Shown in pieces: positions 39,492 through 49,791 of a DNA stretch of 64,000 bases. Numbering within the stretch: the first letter of the stretch is position 1; each line of letters starts with the position of its first letter. The translations under genes and the position numbers were made by a program. The DNA is from Strongylocentrotus purpuratus (taxonomy: Eukaryota; Echinodermata; Echinoidea; Camarodonta; Strongylocentrotidae). The stretch is from positions 31,118,306 to 31,182,305 of the forward strand of contig NW_022145610.1 in NCBI RefSeq assembly GCF_000002235.5, in the 5' to 3' direction. The notes under the pieces are model-generated. The model ran no database searches and was not told the DNA's origin. It was given only the letters and a program-made list of their open reading frames with translations.

Positions 39492-40402
39492 TAGGGGCGC
39501 TGGTCCAAGAATAATGATCGTCTGCATAAACAAGGATCATCTTTGTAAACGCGGACAGACGCGCCAGCATTGGCAATGCAAAAAACAGATTCCGCGATGA
39601 TTTTCACATTGACTTTGTACAAAGACTTTCACGTTATACCGTATTTGCCGGCGATAAGGCCGCAGCGCCGCATAGGCCGCACCCCCGATTTTGATATTAA
39701 AAAAAAAAAACCTTTTTTGTCGAAGGCGGGATTCGATCTCTTGTGGACACATGTAGATTGGGACCTGAAAACCAGCGCCTTACACCGCTCAGCTTTCCCT
39801 ACTCTAATGCTTTCCCATGCAGCTTTTTCTTGTGTATTGCATTGCACCATAGCTTTGATCGTGCGATCTGAGGATTGAGGTTGCTTTAGCTATGGCAAAA
39901 ACTTAAATCTAGATCTACCATTAGAGTTTGGTCGGTAAGTTATGAATTTTATTTACGAGATTGACATTACTTTGCCCTTCATTTAAAAAATATAACACAT
40001 AATTGTCGGTAAGACGTGTGTTATTCTAGACAGTTATTCTAGAAATGTCCATCACCTTTCATTGTTGTCCCATATGTACAAATTCATGTTTTTGACTTGT
40101 GATTTTTTTTTTTACTCTTTCGCCGCAAAGGCCGCACCCCGTCTTTTTGATATTTTCTCTTCCAAAAATACTGCGGCCTTTACGTCTCTGTACAAAGTCA
40201 ATGTAAAATGCATCAAGAAAATCATCCCGGAATCCATTTTTTGCATTGCCAATGTGCCGATCAAAAATATGGAACATCTGCTTTTTTGCAGACGATCCTT
40301 GTTTTTGAGGACGATCCTTGTTTTTGAGGACACATTGGTCCGCGTTTACAAAGCCGATCTTCGTTTATGAAGACGATCCTTATCCTCGGACCAGCGCCCT
40401 TA
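39492..40402. mobile_element. 0.9-kb foldback DNA element with long inverted arms
   Basis: Termini are TAGGGGCGCTGGTCC and GGACCAGCGCCCTTA, flanked by CAG and CTG. Arms of about 140-210 bp are inverted: GCATTGCCAATG, GGTCCGCGTTTACAAAG and GACGATCCTTG on the right match the complement of the left. A TA target duplication would fit a Tc1/mariner-like MITE. The centre holds a tRNA-like SINE on the minus strand. Confidence 0.65.
39730..39830 (-). mobile_element. tRNA-like SINE head inside the foldback element
   Basis: On the minus strand AGCTGAGCGGTGTAAGGCGC (box A-like) is followed by GAGATCGAATCCCGCC (box B-like), spaced as in a tRNA gene with a long variable arm. It is not a complete functional tRNA because no clear acceptor stem was found. 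Confidence 0.45.
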
Positions 40403-43400
40403 CTGTTGATTGAGCTCACAATTCACAAAATAAATATAGGTCTAGTCTAGTCTAGGCCTATCAATATCAACAACATTCACACTCACAGACACAGTCAACA
40501 CAATCATGACTATCTGCACAAATTCAATGCTGCATTAATAACAAAAAATATAATCATAGATTAATATCCAAGACCCACTAAACAACCATACATGACATGC
40601 ATAAGCATCAGCCATTATTTAGCATGTTTAGTAGAAATGCATCAAGGCATCATCATTCATAGTATCCCTAATGCATGTACATGTACTGTAGCACTATCCT
40701 GGCCCTGGCCTGGCCAGCTCCAGCGGCAGCGCTACCGCTATCAACGCTGCTAGGGTGATGTGATCCGGCCTACCGCCCGGTGATGCCAACGCCGTAACTC
40801 GTAAGCTGCGAACAAATCATCAAACAATCAACAGTAGATCTAGGTCTAAATCTTATCATAAATTTATTATGGCGTTTTCAACCTACCGATAAAGCTTCTA
40901 GGATTCCACACAACAAATTCATTAGAGGAAAACGTCTTCAAATGATCCAGGTTTTCTTATATCACTCACGGATAGGCTATTCTCGCAATGAATGTACAAT
41001 ATGCGTTCACTATATACTAGACTCGACTCCGTATGCGTATCGTATACACGCGTTGACGTTGTGTACTGTGACCTCGCATTTGCATTGCATTGCGTTGCGT
41101 CCCTTTCGCACACTATTGGTGATGCGTATTTTTTTTCTTTCATTGTTTGGAGGTAAAGCTAGGATCTCGCAGTTCATTCAAGCAGCGATGTTAGGATGGC
41201 GCTATAACAGAAAATAATAGTTACAAGATTTGTCCTTTTGAAAAAAATAAAAGTAGGATATTAGTAGGCTTGAGTTATCTTCCCGAGACTGGGAATGAGG
41301 AGTAACACTCAAACACATGCAGGGAATGGACCCATTTGAAGATGATGTTCTGCATTTTCCCTCCCCTTCTAGCTAGCTTACAACAGATAATGAGAGGAGC
41401 AATAATTGATTGAAGCTCCTCATTTTGCCTTTAAAAAAAAAATCATCCATTGCCTCAGGCTTGGGGTATTCCCTACCACTGTCCTCTAATTCCTTTTGTT
41501 TGCCTCAACTAGGATGAGCTGTATAGTACATTCTCACCCCCTTCAATTACAAAAAAATAATTTTGTTTAATATGACCAAACGCCCCAACCCTCTATAGGG
41601 CATGGGCAATATATGGATTTCCAAAAGAGAATCCCAGTATACCTTACTTGCCACCTGTGGTTAAATCAAAAATGATAACAAAAGGTGCAGGTATGTCAAT
41701 GCTAAACCACTCCCTCTATGAAGATGATAAGGATATGTCTATCCTAAAACTATATTAAAAAAAACAGTTTGTAGAAAAGGTGCAGAAGAACAGGCTACAT
41801 ACTTGCCTGGCTGAACCAAGCTGGTATGTCCTACAAAAAAAAAATCGCGGTCGGTCGAATAGTGACACGCTTACCCATTTGGTACACGTCGTCAAGTCAA
41901 ATTTCCTTCTTTAGGTATGCACCAGAATGCACATTTTCAAGTCGAAAAATGAAAAAGTTCCCTACCGTGGGAGGGGGACTCACCCCACTCCCACACCCTC
42001 CCCCCGCTTGGTCGAAATACTGCTTGCCGCAGCTTTGTATGCTATACGACCTGCTGCATAACACATGACAATTGTTCCCCTTTCACTATTCTACACTTAC
42101 AAAATGTCACGTTGTAATCATGGGTTAACTCATGAACCTAATACATGGTTAACTCTAGCCTAAAGCCATGATTGTGATCATAAACCTTCAATCTCATTAT
42201 TCTATAGGGCACCAGTCACGAGATGGCGCTAAAGCACTAATTCCCAGTGCTACCAAACCCACGTTCACCATTTTCTAAACAATAATTATTAATCATCTCA
42301 TTTTTCTTTAAATTGTTCAGTCAACAAATAACGTCTCTATTGAAAAATATTCACAGGAACGGAAAAAATCTATTAGGACTGGGTGGATGCCAGGCGCCTT
42401 TTTTTTTAAATAATAAAAATGTCACTTTTTGTTCAAAATTTGAAAGAATGTAAAAAATAATTATTTCGATTGTTTGCCCAAATATGTGGGCCTATTATGT
42501 CATAATGTTTGAAGCGCATCAGGACAATGATCACCCCCGAAAAACTTAACCCCAGAAAGCTACCCGCCCCAAGGAAAATTACCCCCAGGACATCCACCCC
42601 CACCCCCGAAATTCACCCCTGTTGGGGGAAGTTGTTCTCGTTAAAACTATGCAGAGGTGACTCCAATAGTGCTATATTGTAGTCACCGAGGCCCATTTAT
42701 TTTGTTTTAACAATACGGTACCTCGAAATGAAGGCTAGGTGTTACATATATCTCGCATATCGAAAAAGAAAAAGTTAAAATCTAATTTACAAAAAAAAAA
42801 GATCATGGGAGAAAGTTACTTAAATGATCTGCAAAAACAATGTTAGGAAAGAGATACATTCAAAACTGTATTCAAAGGCCACCCGATTAATCGAAACAAG
42901 AAAGCTGGTCCCTGTAGACAGGTGACCTTTCTATACAGGTCATACAACACACATTCTCCCCCATTAAAGGAGAAGCAACATCGGTGGCTACAATAGACAG
43001 GTGAGATGGAGTTATGTAACTCTCCATTTTCTTCATATTCCTTTACAGTACACCTATAAAATGCCAGGTAATGTTTTTTCGAGGTTGAATATATAATCTA
43101 GATATGTATACATAAATTTGTTTTCTTCTCGTGATTCACTTAAAACTATTTCATGGATACATTAATGTAAAGTGAGGGGTGCGAAAAGAGTATCTACGCA
43201 TAACAAATGTAATTTTTACGTTGTGGTAGTGGTTATCTTTTTTTTTTTTACCTGGCTGCTAAGAAAGCATAAATGCTTGTTAGTAAGCAACCAGAGGCCT
43301 CTTCCGGTCGATAAGAAGTGGTAAACTGTAGCAGTTGTTTTTACTTGGTGTAAATGAATGGCCAACAGTAATTTGTGCGCAACAAAGGAATTCCGACTTG

Positions 43401-43860
43401 TGCCGATTCATTTGAATCTTGTATGATGTGATATGGAAGTGTAATGCGTAATACACTTTATGTCATCATTTAAACAAACAAAAAATCTCTGCAGTTTTGC
43501 CGCGTCATATCTGAACAAATATTTGTGTGTTTGCAGGAGAAGTGAGATGTACTACTTTTTACGAAACATTACTTTACCAACAGTTTTTTATTTGGTTTTT
43601 CACAGAATCACACAAACTGGCTAGTATACAAATAGAGATATCCTTGCCTTGGGGGCTCATCAGAGCGAACAAATGAAAAGTCAAGGGCTTTCAACTATGC
43701 ACGTAGTGATAAATACAATTGATAACTCAAATGTCTGAAGGATGAACAAGCCTTAAAACTTGACCTAACTCTTTTTCTTATGATTTTTCTCCTATGCAGT
43801 TTTTTTTTCATACATTCAAGGAGAAGAGATGAATAGCATTGACGTCATTTACATTGTAAT
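40403..43860. other. Intergenic segment, no gene recognised
   Basis: It includes a GC-rich patch at about 40690-40810, an octamer ATTTGCAT near 41076, and a C-rich stretch at about 42530-42640 with ACCCCC blocks every 12-14 bp. Those could mark a promoter or a distant 5' exon. None could be supported as coding. Confidence 0.35.
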
Positions 43861-43910
43861 GCTTGTTATAGTGCGACCTTTAGCAATACAATGGGCAGAT
43901 TAGGGCTTTT

Positions 43911-43917
43911 TATAAAT
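43911..43917 (+). promoter_or_regulatory. TATA box of the small secreted peptide gene
   Basis: TATAAAT lies about 160 bp before the predicted ATG. Transcription would start near 43940. Predicted from position and motif only. Confidence 0.4.
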
Positions 43918-44069
43918 CTGAAATGAAAAGAATTTGAATCTATATATTATCTGTGACACCCTTTGCACACTGCGCACAACTACCTCAGTCTCTCAAACTT
44001 GGCGGTATCAGGTTCAGTTCTTACTCAAAGAATTTGCTGTGAAACTTCTGTCATCATTCATCAGGGAAG

Positions 44070-44136
44070 ATGCAGCGTGTTCTTGTAATATTGATCATTT
44101 CTATGATTCTTGTGGCTGGTGTTGTGGAAGGAGCAG
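44070..44136 (+). CDS. Peptide gene exon 1 (signal peptide)
   Basis: ATG in GGGAAGATGC context. 22 codons plus one base, ending GGAGCAG|GTAAGA. Hydrophobic core VLVILIISMILVAG. Confidence 0.6.
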
Positions 44137-45840
44137 GTAAGATTTTAATCGTTCAAAACATTTCTCATTATTGTTATTTAGTTCAGTCATCAAATCCACT
44201 GAGAATTACCAAAATCGTGGACTTATAATATAATCTTCAATTTACATACAAGTCTTTAAAGATCATCCTTTCACAGGAGTTTCTTTGCCTTCTTTTTCTA
44301 ATATGCTTTAATTAGAAGTATCCTAAAATAAACAAAAAGAAAGACAAAAGGTTTCAACCAGTGTTTTCATTAGGGCCCAAACCCTCAATGCCTCAGTTGG
44401 GAATCGCAGACAAAAAACACTGTATGATGTCCGCCGCGCTCGCTCAAAGAACATTTTAACACGGTAACTGGAATTTTGCCGGGATTTTACTCTTGCTCTG
44501 GACTATTAAATGGTTTTGGCATTTTTCGTTTCTTTACGGGAATGGCTAAAATCACGACTGCAATTTCTACCAATCAGATGGCTGGATTTCTTAAGTGAGG
44601 TATATAAATCTCAAAACAGGAGTATACCAAGGTATTTAAGCTCTCTGGACTCTCATACGAGAGGACACTGGGTTCAATTCTTGCTCAGTCGGTGCTAACA
44701 TCTCAGGACAAGATGTTTTGCCCACATACAAATGGGTACATGTCAATGATGGGAAGGAAGAACAGTATTAACAATGAGGCTAATGTTGGTAAATAAGCCC
44801 AGTTGTTCTTAATTATTCATGATTTTCATCATCTCTTTACTTGTTTGGTACTTCACTTTCTAGAAGGGGAAAAGCTTGTCACAAGGCGTCGTCGTCGTTC
44901 GTTTGTCCTTGTGAGAAAAAGCAGAGACGTGCCTGGGGTAAGATCACATTCCCTCATTCTAATAGCTCAATGTCAGCTGCATGCAATAAAGCCTCAAGGG
45001 GGAGCAAGGGGGAAGGGGGAAGGGGGGCACATCCCTCCCAATCGAGTCGTTAACGAAAAAAGATAGCGCGAGAAAAGAAAAAAGGGGCAAGGGAAAAGCA
45101 GAAAAGGATGAAAAACGAAGATGCTTAGACCTGCACGCTCCCCCTAATCACACAGAAGATTTGTTTTATGTTGGGAACCGGGGTAAAAGCAATAAATTAT
45201 TGAAAATTTATTGCATTTTCTGTTTTTTATTTTATTTATGGAAACTGCCCCCTACCCTAGCCCCCGCTGCGTACAGTCATGGTTCAGTGACAAAGCAATT
45301 GCCTCGTAACTGTGAGGCCCCAGGATTAAAACCGTGTCGATGTGCTATAGTGCCCTTTTGTGGGGCATTAATCCTCATTACTGTCATTTATAACTTGAGG
45401 GCGTAAGTCCCCTAGTTGATAAGCATGGTAGCATACACATGCTTTAGCAGTCCCGCAAAACACACATTGGCAAATTATTATTCAATAAAATCTGAGAATG
45501 TATACTATTATCTAGATCTATTATTTTTGAATTGTTTTTAAAATAATTCCATAAATTGGGGTAAAACTAAAATATTCCAACTTTATGAGCGACAGTGAGC
45601 TCCATATCCTAAGGATGTGCCTCTACCTCTAAGTGATAAAATTCTGATTTTCAACAATCCTGCAATTTGCGTTCTGGATGCATGTTTCTGTGCCACTACA
45701 CGTGGCTAAGCTACCTTCAATGAATGACATCATCGAATTTAAAACCTATATTCTTTGATTTCTGTTAGGAAATGTCATCGCTGAAAGTGAAGAAGGAAGA
45801 GAAAAACCAGCTCAAGGAGGAGGATTTGGAAGAAAAATAA
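44070..45840 (+). CDS. Predicted small secreted basic peptide precursor, three exons
   Basis: Exons 44070-44136, 44864-44937 and 45769-45840 join in phase (1, then 0) to 70 residues ending at TAA. Splice junctions are strong: GCAG|GTAAGA, CACTTTCTAG|AA, CCTGGG|GTAAGA, TTTCTGTTAG|GA. Residues 1-22 (MQRVLVILIISMILVAGVVE...) form a clear signal peptide. Next come TRRRRRSFVLVRKSRDVPG, with Arg 30-34 as a possible furin-type processing site, and an acidic/basic tail (48-70) ending DLEEK. There are no cysteines. The shape fits a neuropeptide, hormone or cationic host-defence peptide precursor, but no family was recognised. An AATAAA overlaps the stop (45836), another is at 46906. A non-coding or pseudo gene is possible. 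Confidence 0.55.
44610..44790 (+). mobile_element. Diverged tRNA-like SINE in peptide gene intron 1
   Basis: CTCTGGACTCTCATACGAGA then GGGTTCAATTC resembles an anticodon arm and box B. A CAAGATGTTTTGCCCACATA and AATGGGTACATG body follows. Ends are uncertain. Confidence 0.4.
44864..44937 (+). CDS. Peptide gene exon 2 (basic peptide)
   Basis: A 74-bp exon encoding GEKLVTRRRRRSFVLVRKSR then DVPG. It has a pyrimidine-rich acceptor and a GTAAGA donor. Confidence 0.55.
45268..45400 (+). mobile_element. tRNA-like SINE in peptide gene intron 2
   Basis: TGGTTCAGTGACAAAGCA (box A-like), TGCCTCGTAACTGTGAGG and GGATTAAAACC (box B-like) are in tRNA order, followed by an unrelated body. It is degenerate. 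Confidence 0.45.
45769..45840 (+). CDS. Peptide gene exon 3 (charged tail and stop)
   Basis: Encodes EMSSLKVKKEEKNQLKEEDL then EEK and TAA. The acceptor TTCTTTGATTTCTGTTAG is strong. Confidence 0.55.
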   Translation, partial: EMSSLKVKKEEKNQLKEEDLEEK

Positions 45841-45989
45841 AGGCCACACCATCAGACGACCTGTGTGTAGCTTTCAAAATAGTATTAATATAATAACAAT
45901 GTCTTCCATAGCGAAAGTATCAGCCTTCTAGGCACTCATTTGGCTTGCTCCAAGATTCTTGTATGATACATGTAATCTGGTAAACTCAT

Positions 45990-46168
45990 GGCCCGAATTC
46001 ACAAAGCAAGGTTTGAGCTCAGACCAAGGTTTGAGCTCAAACCTCCTTTTGTTTCGCCAAACCTCCTTTTGTTCTTTACAAACCAGGTTTGTAAAAAACG
46101 CGTAAAACGCGTCATATGACGTACGAAAACCAAGGTTTGTCGACAAACCTCCTTTGTGAATTCGGGCC
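45990..46168. mobile_element. 179-bp MITE with GGCCCGAATTCACAAAG ends
   Basis: Termini GGCCCGAATTCACAAAG and CTTTGTGAATTCGGGCC are perfect inverted repeats. The interior contains four or more GGTTTG/CAAACC words in both orientations and CGCGTAAAACGCG. Confidence 0.85.
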
Positions 46169-46980
46169 TGTAGGTTTACTGCTTGTGATACAATTAAAAC
46201 AATATCGAATAGTGCAAGAAGTAGTTTGCAGTGTTCAGTCAATACATTAACCATGTTAATTATGGATCACATTTACCGTCTTAAATAACATATCAATTTT
46301 TATTTCCTTATAATGGTTTAGTATTGTTATGTATTGGCAAATGCATTTTTGTTATTTATTTTTTATTTGTATAATTCAGCCTAGACTGTGAGACAGATTA
46401 ATGTTATACAATTAAATTAAAATACCATTAAATACATATTTATTTGACAAGCACATCAGAATGGCTAGTTCTTTTCAAGTTGAAGAGATGTGTCTTTCCA
46501 TGGTAAAAGCTGCTCGGACACAAAATGGAAGGTCATTCCAAACCTTTGCGGCAGGCACTAGGAATGAACATTCACCCATCTGTCTATCTTTTCTGCTCTT
46601 TCTCTTTCTTCACTATATATATATATATCTTTCTCACTCTCTCTCTCTTTCTCTTTTAACCTCTTTTCTCTATACATCACTCCCTTATCTCTTCCTCACT
46701 TTCATATTTTATTTCAGTACATATTCCTCATTTTCTTCTTGCTCGTATTTTTGTTTTTATTTTGCATTTGGTACAATATTAAGGATAAACGTGTGATATA
46801 TACGTGCACTTATGTAAATGATACTGTTTTAAATGGCACAGTTGTTTTTTAAATGCAATGTATATCCACGTGCAATTCAATATATGTAACCGCGATGCAT
46901 GATTCAATAAATACAATACCAGACGACACCATGTAATATGCAATAGTTTACAAAGAGCATTACTACAGCTTTTACAGAAG
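46169..46980. other. Intergenic segment, nothing coding recognised
   Basis: Contains a CT-rich tract near 46630 and possible polyadenylation signal AATAAA at 46906. Confidence 0.4.
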
Positions 46981-46984
46981 AAAC

Positions 46985-47019
46985 AGAGAGAGGGAGAGAG
47001 AGAGAGAGAAAGAGAGGAT

Positions 47020-47050
<31 letters not shown>

Positions 47051-47200
47051 AGAGAGGATGAGAGAGAGAGAGAGAGAGAAGAGACAAAGAGAAAGAGAGG
47101 ATGAGAGAGACAGAGATATATATAGAGAGAGGCATAATATAGAGAGAGAGAGAGCGAGACAGGAAGAGAAAAAGAGGGTGAAAGAGAGAGATAGATTGCT

Positions 47201-47289
<89 letters not shown>

Positions 47290-47300
47290 GACAAAAGAGA
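46985..47300. repeat. Compound GA and AT microsatellite
   Basis: GA blocks with repeated AAGAGAGGATGAGAGAG units, then about 26 AT dinucleotides at 47203-47254, then GA again. Overlapping long ORFs are artefacts. Confidence 0.9.
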
Positions 47301-47357
47301 TATGATAAAAGACGCGGTGGCTCCAAGATAACAAGCAAGAGATGATTGCAAAACAAT

Positions 47358-47480
47358 TGGTACTATATCCCTTTTGCAGGCCACAAAAATGAAATGGTTA
47401 AATTCCAACGGAATTTTAAAGATGATACTAATTTAGAACTTCACTCAAAACGAAAGGGCTTGAAAAAGTCTTTAACTTAG
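47358..47480. mobile_element. Partial copy of the 37704 TTAA MITE
   Basis: GGTACTATATCCCTTTTGCA then GGCC, then AATGAAATGGTTAAATTC and AGAACTTCACTCAAAACG match the left part of 37704-38236. The right end is absent. Confidence 0.65.
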
Positions 47481-48336
47481 TTAATAATAAGTAATAGTCA
47501 GCCAGCTCACGGATATATAAAACGGTTTGACACTGTGTCAAGCGCGTAGCTAGGATTTTCTTTTAGGGAGGGGCGAATCAACTAGGGGGGGGGGGGGTGG
47601 ATGCAGAGAGGGAAAGTCCCCCCCCCCCCCCTTTCGCGCGAATCAATAATTATTAGAGAAAGAAGACAATTCGTTGTACCGTTCTCGACTCTTAATCCTT
47701 GTCTGAATTCTCAAAAAAAATATTTGATTCAGTGTTATGCAATGAGCAAAAAAGGTTTGGGGGTGGAGGGGGGGGGGGGGGGCCAGACTTCAATTGCAAA
47801 CAGAAAATTCGCATCACCATCCGACTCTTACATGTAAATGCCTGCATGCCCCGCAGAATGTTTTTCAAAGTGGGAGGGGTGGGGGGAGGGGTAAAGTATT
47901 TACGATCAGGTAGAGTGGAGCGTAAATTGGCGTGGGGTCCAGGGGCATTACGGCCAGATGAGCGTCCAGGGGGCGGAGCACCCGGAAGCTCATAACTATC
48001 GATTTGTACTATGGAACTGTGAACATAAATTGACAAAACTTTGTTTTATTTGATGTCTTGTCTCCCGCTATCATCAGATATACTGACATCTTAATTGGGT
48101 CTGTAACATAATTTAGATTTTTCCGTATTAAAGCCTATTATTTATGCCATATGAACGATTTTTAAAAAGCTGAATATCTTGAAGGATATCGCCATTTGCT
48201 GTTACAACAGACACGTTTTTGATTGGTAATGCATTTCAAAAACGTGTCCGTTCATAATTTTAAAATTTTCGTAAATGGTTATAAATGATCTTGCGTTGGA
48301 GAGAGCTTTGCACTTGATATCATTGTCATCATAATC

Positions 48337-48338
<2 letters not shown>

Positions 48339-48370
<32 letters not shown>
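48339..48370. repeat. AAT trinucleotide microsatellite
   Basis: About ten ATA/AAT repeats followed by degenerate TTG/TTA repeats. Confidence 0.9.
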
Positions 48371-48994
48371 TATTGTTGTTAGTGTTGTTGTTGTCATAAT
48401 CATTATTATTCTTCTCATTGTTATGATTATTATTGTTATTAGTAGTAGTAATAGTAGAAGTGGTATTTTGTATAAGAATATAATAATATAGACATACATA
48501 TATAATACATAAACACACACATTTTATAAATATATATATATATACACACATTTACATAGGCCTAAACATATATAATCACATACATATTAGTCTTTCGTTT
48601 CATGTCACATGATGTAAGTGAAAGAAATAGAGCAGAACTCTAACCTTGAAGCCTCTTGTCCCTTGTTCAATGAACCGAAACTCGATTCGGTCATCTTCTC
48701 CAGGGCCATTTAAGGGCCTTGAATCACAAGAAATCGGAATCTTGAAAAAAATACTTTGATGGAAATATCAGTCACGTAGGGTATGTATAGATGACAAAAG
48801 AACGTTTGCCTTGGATGTTTTACGTGACGTTTAGTGAATTGAAAGGTGCTTTACGTTGCAACTAGATCAAGGGATTGCCTTGTTTTGTATTGATTTAATG
48901 TACTCAACCAAGTATTATTGATACTCGGTCCTCCAGGCGGTTCATTATCTTCACTGTATATTAATTATATCGACCTCGACGCAACGTCGAATAT

Positions 48995-49003
48995 TATATA
49001 AAG
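48995..49003 (+). promoter_or_regulatory. Candidate TATA box of the lipoxygenase gene
   Basis: TATATAAAG lies about 300 bp before the ATG. Transcription would start near 49027. A CTTTTCTAACAG sequence at about 49241-49252 could be an acceptor, so a non-coding first exon is possible. Confidence 0.4.
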
Positions 49004-49296
49004 CTGTGTTTACCCATCTTGCGAGCAGTCTAACTTTATAGGTACTTGGCAGAATAATGTTTTTTCTTATTGGAGTTTAAATTCAAATTATATAGCCCAG
49101 AAAGCTTACATGCATAGTTGAAATCGATCAAAAAAAGTAATACTTCATAATTATCAGACCTGAATGAGTTGATGTAAATACTGGACGTTTCTGAACAAGA
49201 TTTTTATGTACTTTCTCTGATGTGTGATGTACTCATTTGAGCTTTTCTAACAGTAATTGTACCCACTTGAGTAATACTCTTGGAGAGAAATTCATC

Positions 49297-49791
49297 ATGG
49301 GGAGCGCATGCACCAAGACATCCAGTGGCACAAAATACACCTTGTTCGTAAAAACGGGTGATCGATTTGGTATGGGCACAGACGCCACGGTCTCGGTTGC
49401 GTTCTATAACGAGCAAGGACTTCGTTCTTCGGATTTCAAGCTCGGTAACCTGTTCCGAAACGACTTCGAGTCCGGTCACGTGGATAAGATGCAGATTGTG
49501 TTTGAGAATCGCAAGTTTGGAGACCCGGTCCACATAGAGCTGTCGCGGAACGGAGCCGGGCTTGGAGACACCTGGTTCTGCGAGATTGTTCAGATGTTGA
49601 ACATGAAGACGAAGAGAGTGCACATGTTTCCCGTCCATCGCTGGGTTGATCCCGAATCCCCGATGAAACTGAAGGAGTACGATGCCGAGCTTCCACAGTA
49701 TGACGAGAACGTGGCACAGAGACAAGACGAGCTCAAAAGGAAGAGAGATCTGTACGTCCCGGTCAGGAATGAACTAACAGGGATGATCACG
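49297..49791 (+). CDS. ALOX5-like: Lipoxygenase exon 1 (N-terminus and PLAT domain)
   Basis: 165 codons from ATG (TCATCATGGG, good initiation context) to ACG|GTAAGG, phase 0. Contains [30 protein letters not shown] and [10 protein letters not shown]. The frame is open upstream but has no other ATG. Confidence 0.93.

Noticed and set aside
39730..39830. A functional tRNA gene
   Set aside because: Box A and B-like words are present but no acceptor stem pairing or clear anticodon arm; it sits in a transposon, so called SINE-derived.
40922..41217. Overlapping ORFs near a GC-rich patch as a gene
   Set aside because: No domain or splice evidence on either strand; perhaps promoter-like DNA, not supported.
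48279..48551. Asn/Tyr-rich ORF
   Set aside because: Translation of an AAT/TTG microsatellite.
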